64,000 nt of DNA from AP-15 sp963814865 (GCA_963814865.1 CAWFEN010000014.1:1054001-1118000), one strand, 5' to 3'. Shown: positions 27,337-36,686, counted from the stretch's first letter. The notes: a model not told the origin generated them from the letters alone. A program made the numbers and translations.

Positions 27337-28305
27337 ATGCCGACCCAATTCCTGATGCTGCCGCCGCAGAATGCGACGACGCGCGAATGGGGTGCCCGGC
27401 TCGCCGCCGCATTGCCCGAGTTCGACATCGTCGCCGCCGAGGACCCGGCGCGGGCCGAGCAGGCGATCGCCACGGCCGAGGCCGCGTTCGGCACGATCCC
27501 GCCAGCGCTGCTGCGGCGGGCGCAGCGGCTCAAATGGCTGCAGGCGCCGCAGGCGGCACCGCCGGCCGGCTACTATTATCCCGAGCTGATCGCCCATCCG
27601 GTCGCGATCACCAATTTCCGCGAGATCTACAGCGACCACATCGGCACCCATGTGATGGCCTTTGTGCTGGCCTTCGCCCGCGGCTTGCAGCTCTACATCC
27701 CGCAGCAGCTGCGCCGCGAATGGAAGAAGCCGGAGCGCAACGAAGGCGTCGTCCATCTGCCCGAGGCGACGGCGCTGGTCGTCGGCGTCGGCGGCATCGG
27801 CAGCGAGATCGCACGCCTCTGCGCCGCCTTCGGGATGCGGGTGATCGGCGTCGACGAGCGCCGCCGCGAGGCGCCGCCGGGGGTTGCCGAGCTGCACCGC
27901 GCCGACGAGCTGGACGCGCTCCTGCCGCAGGCCGATTTCGTGATCCTGACCGTGCCGCATACGCCCGAGACCGAGGGCTTCATGAACCGCGCGCGGTTCC
28001 AGGAGATGAAGAAGACCGCGTTCTTCATCAATATCGGGCGCGGCCTGACGACCCGTCTCGACGACCTCGCCGCGGCGATCGAAGCCGGCGAGATCGCCGG
28101 CGCCGGGCTCGACGTGTTCGAGCAGGAGCCATTGCCCGCCGACCACAAGCTGTGGACATTGCCGGGCGTATTGCTGACCCCGCACACCGCCGGCTACGGC
28201 CCCTATCTCGACGAGCGCCGCTACGACATCATCCTCGACAATTGCCGCCGCTTCCTCGCCGGCCAGCCGCTGCGCAACCTCGTCGACAAGGCGCGCTGGT
28301 TCTGA
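27337..28305 (+). CDS. D-2-hydroxyacid dehydrogenase family protein
   Basis: 322 residues. The NAD-binding motif is ALVVGVGGIGSEIARL, followed by the family signatures LPQADFVILTVPHTPETEG and FFINIGRGLTTRLDDLAAAIEAGEIAGAGLDVF, with the catalytic Arg, Glu and His in place (VLLTPHTAGY). It probably reduces a 2-keto acid; the substrate cannot be read from sequence. It starts 44 bases after glnD on the same strand and ends 11 bases from the convergent recR stop. Confidence 0.88.
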   Translation: MPTQFLMLPPQNATTREWGARLAAALPEFDIVAAEDPARAEQAIATAEAAFGTIPPALLRRAQRLKWLQAPQAAPPAGYYYPELIAHPVAITNFREIYSDHIGTHVMAFVLAFARGLQLYIPQQLRREWKKPERNEGVVHLPEATALVVGVGGIGSEIARLCAAFGMRVIGVDERRREAPPGVAELHRADELDALLPQADFVILTVPHTPETEGFMNRARFQEMKKTAFFINIGRGLTTRLDDLAAAIEAGEIAGAGLDVFEQEPLPADHKLWTLPGVLLTPHTAGYGPYLDERRYDIILDNCRRFLAGQPLRNLVDKARWF

Positions 28306-28316
28306 GGACCCGGCCC

Positions 28317-28898
28317 TCAGAGAGCGCGCCGCGCCTTTAGGGCGGCCGTCAGGGTGCCGTCGTCGAGGTAGTCGAGCTCGCCGCCGATCGGCACGCCTTG
28401 GGCGAGGCGCGAGAGCTTGACGCCGCTCCCGGCGGCGCGGTCGGCGATGTAGTGGGCGGTGGTCTGGCCTTCGACCGTGGCGTTCAAGGCCAGGATCAGC
28501 TCCTGACCGGGTTCGAGCCGGGCGATCAGCCTGTCGATCGAGAGGTCCTCGGGACCGACCCCGTCGAGCGCCGACAAGGTCCCGCCGAGCACGTGATAGC
28601 GGCCGCGGAAAGCGCCGGTGCGTTCGAGCGCCCAAAGATCGGCGAGATCCTCGACGACGCAGATCGCGGTTTCGTCGCGCCGCGGATCGCGGCAAATGGC
28701 ACAAGGTTCTACGGTATCGAGATTGCCGCAGACCGGGCATGGGCGGATCGCCTCGGCCGCCTGCGCCAAGGCCGAGGCGAGCGGCATCATCAGGCTTTCG
28801 CGCCGCTTGATCAGGTGCAAAGCCGCGCGCCGCGCCGAGCGGGGCCCGAGGCCCGGCAATTTGGCAAGCAGCTGGATCAGAGTGTCGAGTTCGGACAA
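28317..28898 (-). CDS. recR: Recombination mediator RecR
   Basis: 193 residues. An N-terminal helix-hairpin-helix (LLAKLPGLGPRSARRAALHL) binds DNA, a four-cysteine zinc motif reads CPVCGNLDTVEPCAIC, and the Toprim domain carries ICVVEDLADL and ILALNATVEGQTTA. It acts with RecF and RecO in gap repair. It is the last gene of dnaX-ybaB-recR, starting 4 bases after ybaB. Confidence 0.96.
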   Translation of the reverse strand: MSELDTLIQLLAKLPGLGPRSARRAALHLIKRRESLMMPLASALAQAAEAIRPCPVCGNLDTVEPCAICRDPRRDETAICVVEDLADLWALERTGAFRGRYHVLGGTLSALDGVGPEDLSIDRLIARLEPGQELILALNATVEGQTTAHYIADRAAGSGVKLSRLAQGVPIGGELDYLDDGTLTAALKARRAL

Positions 28899-28902
28899 TC
28901 GG

Positions 28903-29226
28903 TCAGAACGGCAGTTTCAGGCCGCCCGGCAATTGCAGGCCGCCGGTCAGCTTCTGCATTTCCTGCTCGGCATGGGCGGCGACCTTGCGCCGGGCATCGG
29001 TGAAGGCCGCGACGATCAAATCTTCCAGCACCTCGACCTCGTCGGGATCGAGCAGAGACTTGTCGATTTTGACCTTTTTCACATCGCTCTTGCCGTTCAG
29101 GGTCAGCTCCACCACGCCGCCGCCGGCGATGCCGATCATCTCGACGGTTTCGAGCTGGGCCTGCATCTCGGCCATCTTGTCCTGCATCGCCTGTGCCTGC
29201 TTCATCAGCTGGCCGATGTTTTTCAT
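28903..29226 (-). CDS. ybaB: YbaB/EbfC family nucleoid-associated protein
   Basis: 107 residues. The N-terminal helix is NIGQLMKQAQAMQDKMAEMQ, the beta core contains GGGVVELTLNGKSDVKKVKID, and the tail QLPGGLKLPF is typical. It forms a DNA-binding dimer. The start overlaps the dnaX stop as ATGA, and recR follows. The gene order is the standard one. Confidence 0.96.
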   Translation of the reverse strand: MKNIGQLMKQAQAMQDKMAEMQAQLETVEMIGIAGGGVVELTLNGKSDVKKVKIDKSLLDPDEVEVLEDLIVAAFTDARRKVAAHAEQEMQKLTGGLQLPGGLKLPF

Positions 29227-31019
29227 GCCCCATCCTCTTCTGTGTTGGCCTCGGCGGCTCCCGCTTCTTCGCCATTCTCTTCGCCATCGGCCGCATCGGC
29301 CTCGGCGGCTGCCGCAAAGCGCTCGCGGACCGCGGCGATCGTCGCGCCGGGAAAAGTTTCCAGCACCGCCTGCACCAACGGATGCCCGGCGACTTCGTTG
29401 CGCAGGTCGTGCTCGCGGCTTTCCTGCTGCTGGCGCAGGGTGGGCTCGCCTTCGGCCTCGGAAATCGCGATCAGCCAGCGCGTCCCGGTCCACTCGCCGA
29501 GCAGCTGACCGAGACGGTTGGCGAGATCGCGCGGGGCGCCCGCCGCCGGGCGGAACTCGATCCGCCCCGGCTCGAAATGCACGAGATGCAGGTGCGAGAC
29601 GAGATGCGAGCGCAGCACCGCCTCGCGCCGCTGGTCGAACAGCGCGACGACTTCGCTAAAGCTCTGCGGCATCGGCTCGTGCGCGGCGGCGTTCGGCGGC
29701 GCCGGCGCCGATACGGCTTCGGCGGGCTCGACCGGCAGGCGCTGCGCTCCCGCAGCGGCCGTGCCGACGGCGATCGGCCCCGGTGGCGGCCGCGCGGGCA
29801 TCGGCTCTGCCCGGCCGACCTCGCCAGCCGCTCTGCCGGCCTTGCCGCCCGCCGCCAGTGTGCGGACGAGATCGGCGGGAGCCGGCAGATCGGCGACATA
29901 GGCGAGGCGCACCAGCACCATTTCAGCCGCCTGGATCGGCGAGGGAGCCACCTGCACCTCGCCCAGCCCCTTCAGCAGCATCTGCCAGAGGCGCGCCAGC
30001 GCCGGCATCGTCAGCTTGTCGGCGATCGGGCGGGCGCGCTCGCGGTCGCCTTCGGCGATCGGGTCGCCGGCCCCGGCCTCGGGCGCCAATTTGACCCGGG
30101 TCAGAAAATGGCCGAGGTCGAGCAAATCCTGCAACACCAACAGCGGGTCGGCGCCATCCCGGTAAAGGCGGTCGAGCTGCGCCAGCGCGTCGCCTGCAGC
30201 GCCGCGCAATACCGCTTCGAAGAGGTCGAAGACGAGGCCGCGGTCGGCGACACCGAGCATGTCGCGCACCGCCGCTTCCTCGACCCGGCCGCCGGAGAGC
30301 GCGATCGCCTGGTCGAGCAGGGACAGCCCGTCGCGCACCGAGCCGTCGGCGGCGCGCGCGATCAGCGCCAGCGCCGCGGGCTCGACCTCGACACCCTCGG
30401 CCTCCGCGACGCTGCGGTAATGCTGCACCAAAAGCTCGGCCGGCACCCGGCGCAGCGAAAAGCGCTGGCAGCGCGACAGCACCGTCACCGGCACCCGGTG
30501 GATCTCGGTCGTGGCGAACACGAAGATCACCGCGGGCGGCGGTTCCTCCAGCGTCTTCAGCAGGGCGTTGAAGGCGTTCTTCGAGAGCATGTGGACTTCG
30601 TCGATTATGTAGACCTTGCAGCGCGCCGAAACCGGCCGGTAGCGCACCCCGTCGGTCAGGTCGCGGATGTCGTCGACGCCGGTGCGCGAGGCCGCGTCCA
30701 TCTCGATCACGTCGACATGGCGATCCTCGGCGATGGCCCGGCAATGCTCGCATTCGCCGCAGGGTGCCGCGGTCGGCCCGCCGGTGCCGTCCGGGCCGAC
30801 ACAGTTCAGCGCGCGGGCGATGATCCGCGCCGTCGTCGTCTTGCCGACCCCGCGCACCCCGGTCAGGATGAAGGCATGCGCGACCCGCCCGGTCGCGATC
30901 GCGTTCGAGAGCGTGCGGACCATCGCCTCCTGCCCGATCAGCTCGGCGAAGGTCGCAGGCCGGTATTTGCGGGCGAGAACGCGGTAGGCCGCCGCCGAAT
31001 CGGGCATGTTCGAAACCAA
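29223..31019 (-). CDS. dnaX: DNA polymerase III subunits gamma and tau
   Basis: 598 residues. The AAA+ clamp-loader core has the Walker A loop GVRGVGKTTTARIIARALNC, a four-cysteine zinc module (CVGPDGTGG...CGECEHC), Walker B YIIDEVHML, and SRC in TVLSRCQRFSLRR. A proline/alanine-rich linker (about 385-450) leads to a tau C-terminal domain that binds the polymerase. No A-rich slippery heptamer like that of E. coli was noticed, so a separate gamma form is not predicted. It follows the SRP RNA gene, as in many alphaproteobacteria. Confidence 0.96.
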   Translation of the reverse strand: MVSNMPDSAAAYRVLARKYRPATFAELIGQEAMVRTLSNAIATGRVAHAFILTGVRGVGKTTTARIIARALNCVGPDGTGGPTAAPCGECEHCRAIAEDRHVDVIEMDAASRTGVDDIRDLTDGVRYRPVSARCKVYIIDEVHMLSKNAFNALLKTLEEPPPAVIFVFATTEIHRVPVTVLSRCQRFSLRRVPAELLVQHYRSVAEAEGVEVEPAALALIARAADGSVRDGLSLLDQAIALSGGRVEEAAVRDMLGVADRGLVFDLFEAVLRGAAGDALAQLDRLYRDGADPLLVLQDLLDLGHFLTRVKLAPEAGAGDPIAEGDRERARPIADKLTMPALARLWQMLLKGLGEVQVAPSPIQAAEMVLVRLAYVADLPAPADLVRTLAAGGKAGRAAGEVGRAEPMPARPPPGPIAVGTAAAGAQRLPVEPAEAVSAPAPPNAAAHEPMPQSFSEVVALFDQRREAVLRSHLVSHLHLVHFEPGRIEFRPAAGAPRDLANRLGQLLGEWTGTRWLIAISEAEGEPTLRQQQESREHDLRNEVAGHPLVQAVLETFPGATIAAVRERFAAAAEADAADGEENGEEAGAAEANTEEDGA

Positions 31020-31024
31020 GCCGG

Positions 31025-31127
31025 GGTGGGAGACCGGGTGAACGACCCAGGCCGGAACTCGTTACGGCTGCTTTCTTCCGAACCTGACCGGGTTGGCGAG
31101 AGGCCTGCCCGCCGCCCGGCTCCCACC
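31025..31127 (-). ncRNA. ffs: Signal recognition particle RNA (4.5S type)
   Basis: On the minus strand the apical domain reads GGTCAGGTTCGGAAGAAAGC followed by AGCCGTAACGAG, which matches the universal SRP RNA hairpin with the GGAA tetraloop and asymmetric Ffh-binding loop. The ends pair (GGTGGGAGCCGGG with CCCGGTCTCCCACC), giving a single long hairpin of about 100 nt, the small bacterial type. It partners Ffh in co-translational targeting. The location just before dnaX supports the call. The exact ends are approximate. Confidence 0.93.
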
Positions 31128-31129
31128 GC

Positions 31130-31160
31130 ACTATATCAGCTGTCGCCGATGCCGAGGCAA
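31130..31160 (-). promoter_or_regulatory. Probable promoter of the SRP RNA
   Basis: On the minus strand TTGCCT (31160-31155) and TATAGT (31135-31130) are separated by 19 bases, just ahead of the RNA's 5' end. TATAGT is a good -10 match. The short distance to the predicted 5' end suggests that the transcript begins a few bases inside the terminal stem as drawn, or that the -10 box is shifted. Confidence 0.45.
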
Positions 31161-31394
31161 GCATCGCAGTTTGTGCTTGTACGATGCCGATGGCGTCGAT
31201 CACCCACTTCACCACCCCGCAAGCGCGATCCCTGATCTCGGCCAGAGGCTCCCAGCCCCTGACGGTATCAGCAAAATTTGGCTCAAAATGCATGCAGCTT
31301 GAAACAAGGGCTTTTCAGTGGAGCATCGAGCACAATGATCGAGATCGCGCGCACCGCTTGCCGCGCTGCGCGCCGATGTGCGAGTGTCAGAGGC

Positions 31395-32393
31395 ATGAAA
31401 GCGCATAATTATTATGCGGCGCCGGGGTTCGAGCGGGCGGCGTTGCGGCGGCGCGAGATGGGCTGGATCATCGAGCGCATCGCCGATCCGGCGAGCCGGT
31501 TCGTCCCGGTCTGGCGCAACCAGAATTTGGTCATCGAGATCGAGGGCGGCGAGCCGCGCGCGGTGGCGCTCGGCTGGGACGGGATCGGCCCGCTGCTCGG
31601 CGATGTCGGCAACGCCGAGGAGCGGCTCGGCGACGGCGAGATCGTCTTTCTCGGCATCGTCGAGGAACGCGCGCATTTCGCGCTCGATCTGTCGCCGATC
31701 GAGGCGCCGCTCGCCATGCTGCACTCGCCGGCGCGGGCGGCGAGCGGCATCGATGCCGCGACTGTGCGCTTTGCCGATCTGCGCCAGCTGGGCGGTCGGC
31801 TCGACCGGCGCGAGGCGGGGCTTTTGGCGCATGCCCGCGCGATGCTCTATTGGCACGCGCGTCATCGCTATTGCGGGGTGTGCGGCAATCCGACCCGCGC
31901 CGAGGAGGCGGGCCATATGCGCCGCTGCGCCGATCCCGCCTGCAATGCGATGCATTTCCCACGCACCGATCCGGCGGTGATCATGCTGGTGACCCACGGC
32001 GAGAGCGCGCTGATGGGCCGGTCGCGGCACTTTCCGCCCGGCATGTATTCGACCCTGGCCGGCTTTCTCGAACCGGGCGAGAGCCTTGAAGACGCGGTGG
32101 CGCGCGAGGTGCGCGAGGAGACCGGCATCGAGGTCGGCGCCGTCGATTATCACTCCTCGCAGCCCTGGCCGTTCCCCGCCAACATCATGCTCGGGTTTCA
32201 CGCCGAGGCACTGACGACCGAGATCACCGTCGATTTCGGTGAATTGGAGGATGCGCGCTGGTTCGAGCGCGGCTGGCTGCTGTCGCATGCCGACGACGAC
32301 AATTTCCGCCTGCCGCGGCGCAATTCGATCGCCCGCCGGCTGCTCGAGGACTGGCTCCACGATCGGGTCGCGGACATCGGCGACGAAGGCTGA
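31395..32393 (+). CDS. nudC: NAD(+) diphosphatase NudC (Nudix hydrolase)
   Basis: 332 residues. A zinc ribbon (YCGVCGNPT ... RRCADPACNAMHFPR) precedes the Nudix domain with the box GFLEPGESLEDAVAREVREE and the NudC-specific SQPWPFPANIMLGF. It cleaves NADH/NAD and, in some species, removes NAD caps from RNA. The ATG at 31395 is chosen because upstream codons lack family similarity. It is separated from the divergent SRP RNA by about 270 bases. Confidence 0.94.
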   Translation: MKAHNYYAAPGFERAALRRREMGWIIERIADPASRFVPVWRNQNLVIEIEGGEPRAVALGWDGIGPLLGDVGNAEERLGDGEIVFLGIVEERAHFALDLSPIEAPLAMLHSPARAASGIDAATVRFADLRQLGGRLDRREAGLLAHARAMLYWHARHRYCGVCGNPTRAEEAGHMRRCADPACNAMHFPRTDPAVIMLVTHGESALMGRSRHFPPGMYSTLAGFLEPGESLEDAVAREVREETGIEVGAVDYHSSQPWPFPANIMLGFHAEALTTEITVDFGELEDARWFERGWLLSHADDDNFRLPRRNSIARRLLEDWLHDRVADIGDEG

Positions 32394-32417
32394 GCCGGCG
32401 GCGGCCGTCCCGATCGG

Positions 32418-34070
32418 TCAGTGACCCTCGCGGACGGCGCTGCGCGGACGGCGGAGCAGCAGGGTCAGCGGCAGGCCGACGAGGAAGGCGCCGCCCATCA
32501 GCATCAGCACGTCGTTGAAGCTCATGACCAGTGCTTCGCGCTGCACCATGTCGGCGAGAAGCTTGAGCGCGGCCCGGCTCGGGTCGCCGGGGACAAGCGT
32601 GCCGAGCCGGCTGGTCTGGGCGTCGAGGAAATGCTGCACCGCCGGACGGGCGGGATTGACGTCTTCGATCAGCCGGTTCCAGTGAAACCACAGGCGGTTG
32701 TTCAGGACCGTGCCGATCGCGGCGATGCTGATGGCGCCGCCGAGGTTGCGCATCAGGTTGTAGAGACCGGCGGCGTTCTTCAGCTTGTCCGGCGGCAGCG
32801 TGCCGAGCGCGATCAGGTTGGCCGGCAGAAAGCAGAACATCAGGGCGACTCCGCGCACCGCCTGCGGCACGAACAGTTCGGCAAAGCCCGTCTGGTCCGT
32901 CATAAAGGCGTTCAGATAGACCGCGGCCACGAACAGCGCCATGCCCATCGCCAGCATGATCCGCAGATCGAGCTTGCGCGCCATGATGGTGCTCAGCGGC
33001 GAAACCAGAAGCTGGACGGCGCCGGTCACGACGACGGTCTCGCCGATCTGCAGGCTGCTGTAGCCGCGCGCTTCGGCGAGAAACAGCGGCACGACATATG
33101 TCGCCCCATAGAGCCCGGTGCCGATCACAAAAGTGTAGAGCGAGCCCAGCGCAAAGTTTCGGTTGGCGAACGCGCGCAGATCGACGATCGGCTGGCGGTA
33201 GCTGAACACCCGCCAGAAGAACAGCACCGCCGAAATCGCCGAAATCACGGAAGCGGCAAAGATCGTGTCGTCCTGGAACCAGTCCCAGCGCGGGCCTTCC
33301 TCGAGCGCATATTCGAAGCAGCCGAGGAACACCGCCATCAGCACCAGCCCCGGCACATCGAAATAACGCAGCAGGGAGCGGTCGGGCTTGTCGACGTCGA
33401 TCAGCAGCCACACGGCGACGGCGACGGCGCTGCCGGGCAGGATGTTGACGAGAAACAGCCAGTGCCAGGAATAGGTGTCGGTCAGATAGCCGCCGATCGT
33501 CGGCCCCAGGGTCGAGGACAGGTTCAGGATCAGCGAGATGATGACCATCAGCGGCGCCAGCTGGCGCGGCGGGAACAGGGTGTAGATGACCGGAAAGACG
33601 GTCGGCACCATCGCCCCGCCGATAAACCCTTGCAGCGCGCGATAAACGATCATCTGGCCGAGGCTGGTGGCGGTCGCGCACAGCGCGCTCATCGCGGTAA
33701 AGCCGACCGCCGAGATCACGAACAATACCCGGGTCGAGAGCAGCCGCGACAACGTCCCCGACAATGGGATCATCACCACTTCGGCGATCAGATACGAGGT
33801 CTGCACCCAGCCGATCTCGTCCGCGGTGGCCGACAACCCGCCCTGGATCTGGGCCAGCGAGCTGGTCACGATCTGGATGTCCATGATCGCCAGGAACATG
33901 CCGAAGACCATCGCGAGCACGCCGGCCCAGTCGCGCATGGTCGGTTGCCGCGCGGGCCCCGTCGCCGCGGCTGGCGCTGCCGGTTTTGGCGGTGCGGCTG
34001 GAACGATCGCAGCCGGGCTGCGCCGGGCGCCGCCCGCCCGCCGCCGCAGCGCCGTGGGCGCCCGGCTCAT
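32418..34070 (-). CDS. emrB: DHA2-family multidrug efflux MFS transporter (EmrB/QacA type)
   Basis: 550 residues with about 14 membrane segments and an N-terminal Pro/Ala-rich cytoplasmic tail. Signatures: FLAIMDIQIVTSSLAQIQ (helix 1, motif D1), WVQTSYLIAEVVMIPLSG, the motif C-like LGPTIGGYLTD, and RALQGFIGGAMVPTVFPV. It works with the membrane-fusion partner EmrA to export hydrophobic compounds. The start overlaps the emrA stop as ATGA. Control is probably by the divergent TetR protein. Confidence 0.93.
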   Translation of the reverse strand: MSRAPTALRRRAGGARRSPAAIVPAAPPKPAAPAAATGPARQPTMRDWAGVLAMVFGMFLAIMDIQIVTSSLAQIQGGLSATADEIGWVQTSYLIAEVVMIPLSGTLSRLLSTRVLFVISAVGFTAMSALCATATSLGQMIVYRALQGFIGGAMVPTVFPVIYTLFPPRQLAPLMVIISLILNLSSTLGPTIGGYLTDTYSWHWLFLVNILPGSAVAVAVWLLIDVDKPDRSLLRYFDVPGLVLMAVFLGCFEYALEEGPRWDWFQDDTIFAASVISAISAVLFFWRVFSYRQPIVDLRAFANRNFALGSLYTFVIGTGLYGATYVVPLFLAEARGYSSLQIGETVVVTGAVQLLVSPLSTIMARKLDLRIMLAMGMALFVAAVYLNAFMTDQTGFAELFVPQAVRGVALMFCFLPANLIALGTLPPDKLKNAAGLYNLMRNLGGAISIAAIGTVLNNRLWFHWNRLIEDVNPARPAVQHFLDAQTSRLGTLVPGDPSRAALKLLADMVQREALVMSFNDVLMLMGGAFLVGLPLTLLLRRPRSAVREGH

Positions 34071-35174
34071 GGGCTCGACGCGGCCCCGCTCGGTGTCGCC
34101 GGCCTGGCTTCGGCCGCACCGACGATGCCGTCGCCGGCCTCGGCCTCGCCCGCGTCGCGGGTGTCGACGGTGACGGTGACCGACAGGCCCGGCCGCAGCA
34201 GGCGCGCGAGCGGCCCGTTGGCCGGCAAGGCGATGCGGATCGGCACGCGCTGCACGATCTTGGTGAAATTGCCGGTCGCGTTGTCGGGCGGCAGCAGGCT
34301 GAACTCGGCGCCGCTCGCCGGCGCGAAGCTGTCGATCCGGCCGGCGATCGTGTGGTCGGGATAGGCGTCGACCGAGATTTCGGCGCGCTGCCCCGGCCGC
34401 ATCCGCGTCAGCTGTGTCTCCTTGAAGTTGGCGGTGACGTAGACCCGCGGCAGCGGCACCAGGGACAACAGCTCGGTGCCGGGTTTGACGTATTGCCCGA
34501 CCTGCCCGGCGCGATTGCCGACGATGCCGGATATGGGCGCGCGGATCACCGTGTTGTCGAGATCGTTCCGGGCGAGCCTGAGGTTGGCGCGCGCCTGCTG
34601 CAGCTTGGCCGCCTCCTCCTGCCGCTGCGACTGGAGCACGCCGAGCTGGCTTTGCGCGGCGGCGAGCGCGGCATGGTTCTTGGCCGCCTCGGCCTCCGCC
34701 TTGCGCGCGTCGGCCTGAGCCTGCTCAAAGCGCTGCCGGCTGGCGAAGTCGGTCGTCATCAACGCGCTGTAGCGCTTGTAATCCTGCTGCGTGCGGGTCA
34801 GATCCGCCTCGGCCGATTGTACTTCCGCCCGCGCCTGCGCGATCATCGCCTGCTGCAGATCGAGCCGGCTGGCATAGGTCGCCACCGCCGCCTCTTCGGT
34901 CGCTACCGCCGCCTCGGCCTGGGCGGCCTTGGCGGCAAAGTCGCTGTCGTCGATGACGAACAGCACCGCGCCTTTTTTGACGGCTTCGTTCTCGCGGACC
35001 CGCACCGCCTTGATGTAGCCCTCGACCTTCGGGCTGATCACCGAGACGTCGCTGGCGACATAGGCGTCGTCGGTCGAACTCCAGGAATCGCAGGACGGTC
35101 CACCAATACCAGCCGCCGGCGCCGCCGAGCACCAGGGCCAGCACCACCGCGGTGATCAAGAGCTTGTTGCGCAT
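34067..35174 (-). CDS. emrA: HlyD/EmrA-type membrane fusion protein (one-base frameshift near 35077)
   Basis: About 368 residues when repaired. An N-terminal membrane helix (LLITAVVLALVLGGAGGWYWW) leads to the lipoyl-like half STDDAYVASDVSVISPKVEG, a long alpha-helical coiled coil (residues about 85-200), and the second half RAPISGIVGNRAGQVGQYV. The first 29 codons are in one frame and the rest in another; dropping one A from AA at 35077-35078 (coding TT) gives FLESTDDAYVASDV. The gene is divergent from tetR. Its start codon lies only 6 bases from a palindromic operator. Confidence 0.88.
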
Positions 35175-35180
35175 CTTATC

Positions 35181-35201
35181 TGAACTAAACCGTTCAGTTC
35201 A
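35181..35201. promoter_or_regulatory. TetR-family operator between emrA and tetR
   Basis: A 21-bp near-perfect palindrome with half-sites TGAACTAAAC and GTTCAGTTCA around a central C; only two symmetric positions mismatch. The form AACTRAAC-N-GTTYAGTT is of the AcrR/TetR type. It lies directly upstream of the emrA start and in the divergent intergenic region, so binding would block emrAB and probably tetR itself. The regulator is inferred to be the adjacent TetR protein. Confidence 0.8.
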
Positions 35202-35292
35202 CTGTTGCACTGAAACTAGGGCTTCGGTAAAACTTGTCAAGCCCGCGCTCGCCGACGATCGGCAGCGCCTGCCGGGGGCCGTGACCAGCGCG

Positions 35293-35952
35293 ATGGAACA
35301 CAGCGGGCGCAGCGAGGCGACATTGGGCGGCAAGGCCGAGAGCATCCTCGCCGCGGCGAAGCGGAGCTTTCTGGCGAGCGGGTTCGGCGCCGTCAGCATG
35401 GACGCGATCGCGCGCGAGGCCGGCGTGTCGAAGGCGACGGTCTATGCTCATTTCGCCGGCAAGGAAGAGCTGTTCGGCGCGGTGATCGGGCGCGAATGCG
35501 AGCAGCGCTTCGCCGGTTTCTCGGCGCACGAGCTCGACCCCGGTGATGTTCGAACCTCGCTGGCGGTGCTGGCCCGGCGCTTTCTCGAGCTGCTCCTGTC
35601 GCCCGACGCGATTGCGCTGCACCGGATCATCCTCGGCGAGGTTACCCGTTTTCCGGCGCTCGGCGCGGTGTTCTGGCATGCCGGGCCTGAGCGCAACCTC
35701 GTCCAGATCGAGGTCTTCCTGGCCGCTGCGGCCGCCGCCGGGTCGCTGGATATCGCCGATACGCGCCTTGCCGCCGAGCAATTCGTCGGATTGGTGCGCG
35801 GCGAGATCCAGTTGCGCCACCTGTTGCGCCTCGAAGCCGCGGCCGGCGAAACCGGCATCCGCGCTGCCGTCGCCCCAGCCGTCGACACCTTCCTGCGGGC
35901 GTTCGCGTCCGGAACGGTGGCGCCGCCGCTCCGGACGCGAACGGAACCATGA
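35293..35952 (+). CDS. TetR/AcrR-family transcriptional regulator
   Basis: 219 residues from ATG 35293. The N-terminal helix-turn-helix is unmistakable: ILAAAKRSFLASGFGAVSMD then IAREAGVSKATVYAHFAGKE. The C-terminal ligand-binding domain (AefR-like) contains HRIILGEVTRFPALGAVFW. It is divergent from emrAB with a palindromic operator between them, so it is probably the repressor of that pump and is released by an exported compound. Its stop overlaps the start of an ABC ATPase gene as ATGA. Confidence 0.93.
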   Translation: MEHSGRSEATLGGKAESILAAAKRSFLASGFGAVSMDAIAREAGVSKATVYAHFAGKEELFGAVIGRECEQRFAGFSAHELDPGDVRTSLAVLARRFLELLLSPDAIALHRIILGEVTRFPALGAVFWHAGPERNLVQIEVFLAAAAAAGSLDIADTRLAAEQFVGLVRGEIQLRHLLRLEAAAGETGIRAAVAPAVDTFLRAFASGTVAPPLRTRTEP

Positions 35953-36686
35953 CGCCGCCGCTTTCCGGCGCCCATCCGCTCGTCGTGCTGGAGGAGGTTC
36001 ATCTGACCCTGCGAAGCGCCGCCGGCCCCGTGGACATTCTGCGCGGCGTCTCGCTCGCGATCGACGCGGGCGAGACGGTCGGCCTGATCGGCCCTTCGGG
36101 CTCGGGAAAATCGACCCTGGTCATGGTATTGGCCGGGCTGGAACGGCCGAGCGCCGGCCGGGTGCGGATCGGCGGAAGAGACCTCGGCGGGCTCGGCGAG
36201 GACGAGCTGGCCCGGCTGCGCCGTGCCGATATCGGCATCGTCTTTCAGGGGTTCCATCTGATCCCGACGATGACGGCGCTCGAAAATGTCGCGATCCCGC
36301 TCGAACTGGCCGGTCGGCGCGATGCCTTTGCCGCCGCCGCGCAGGGCCTCGCCATGGTCGGGCTCGGCCATCGCCTGACCCATTATCCCGCCCAGCTTTC
36401 CGGCGGCGAACAGCAGCGCGTGGCGATCGCACGTGCGTTTATTGCCGCGCCGAGGCTGCTGCTTGCCGACGAGCCGACCGGAAATCTCGACGGCGCCACC
36501 GGCCGCGTCGTCATCGACTGCCTGTTCGAGCACCAGGCCCGGCACGGCACGACCCTGCTGCTGATTACCCACGACCGGGACCTCGCCGCGCGCTGCGGGC
36601 GGCAGATCCACATGGGGGACGGCAGGATCGTCGACGACCGGCGCACGCCGCAGCTGCGGACGGGCCCCGTGCGGCGCGCCCGATGA
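35949..36686 (+). CDS. ABC transporter ATP-binding protein, LolD/YbbA type, without a permease
   Basis: 245 residues. Walker A GLIGPSGSGKSTLVMVLAG, Q-loop GIVFQGFHLIP, signature LSGGEQQRVAIARAF, Walker B LLLADEPTGNLDG and the H-loop THDRD are all present. It resembles the MacB/LolD/YbbA ATPases that pair with FtsX-like permeases, but no such permease lies on either side: tetR precedes with a 4-base overlap and lgt follows after 161 bases. Coupling to tetR suggests a role in the same resistance response; this is inference. The permease may be elsewhere or lost. Confidence 0.88.
   Translation: MTPPLSGAHPLVVLEEVHLTLRSAAGPVDILRGVSLAIDAGETVGLIGPSGSGKSTLVMVLAGLERPSAGRVRIGGRDLGGLGEDELARLRRADIGIVFQGFHLIPTMTALENVAIPLELAGRRDAFAAAAQGLAMVGLGHRLTHYPAQLSGGEQQRVAIARAFIAAPRLLLADEPTGNLDGATGRVVIDCLFEHQARHGTTLLLITHDRDLAARCGRQIHMGDGRIVDDRRTPQLRTGPVRRAR

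Noticed and set aside
29923..31293. A minus-strand ORF whose first 55 codons (31130-31293) look almost coding
   Set aside because: It would run through the SRP RNA and then shadow dnaX in another frame; no similarity recognised.
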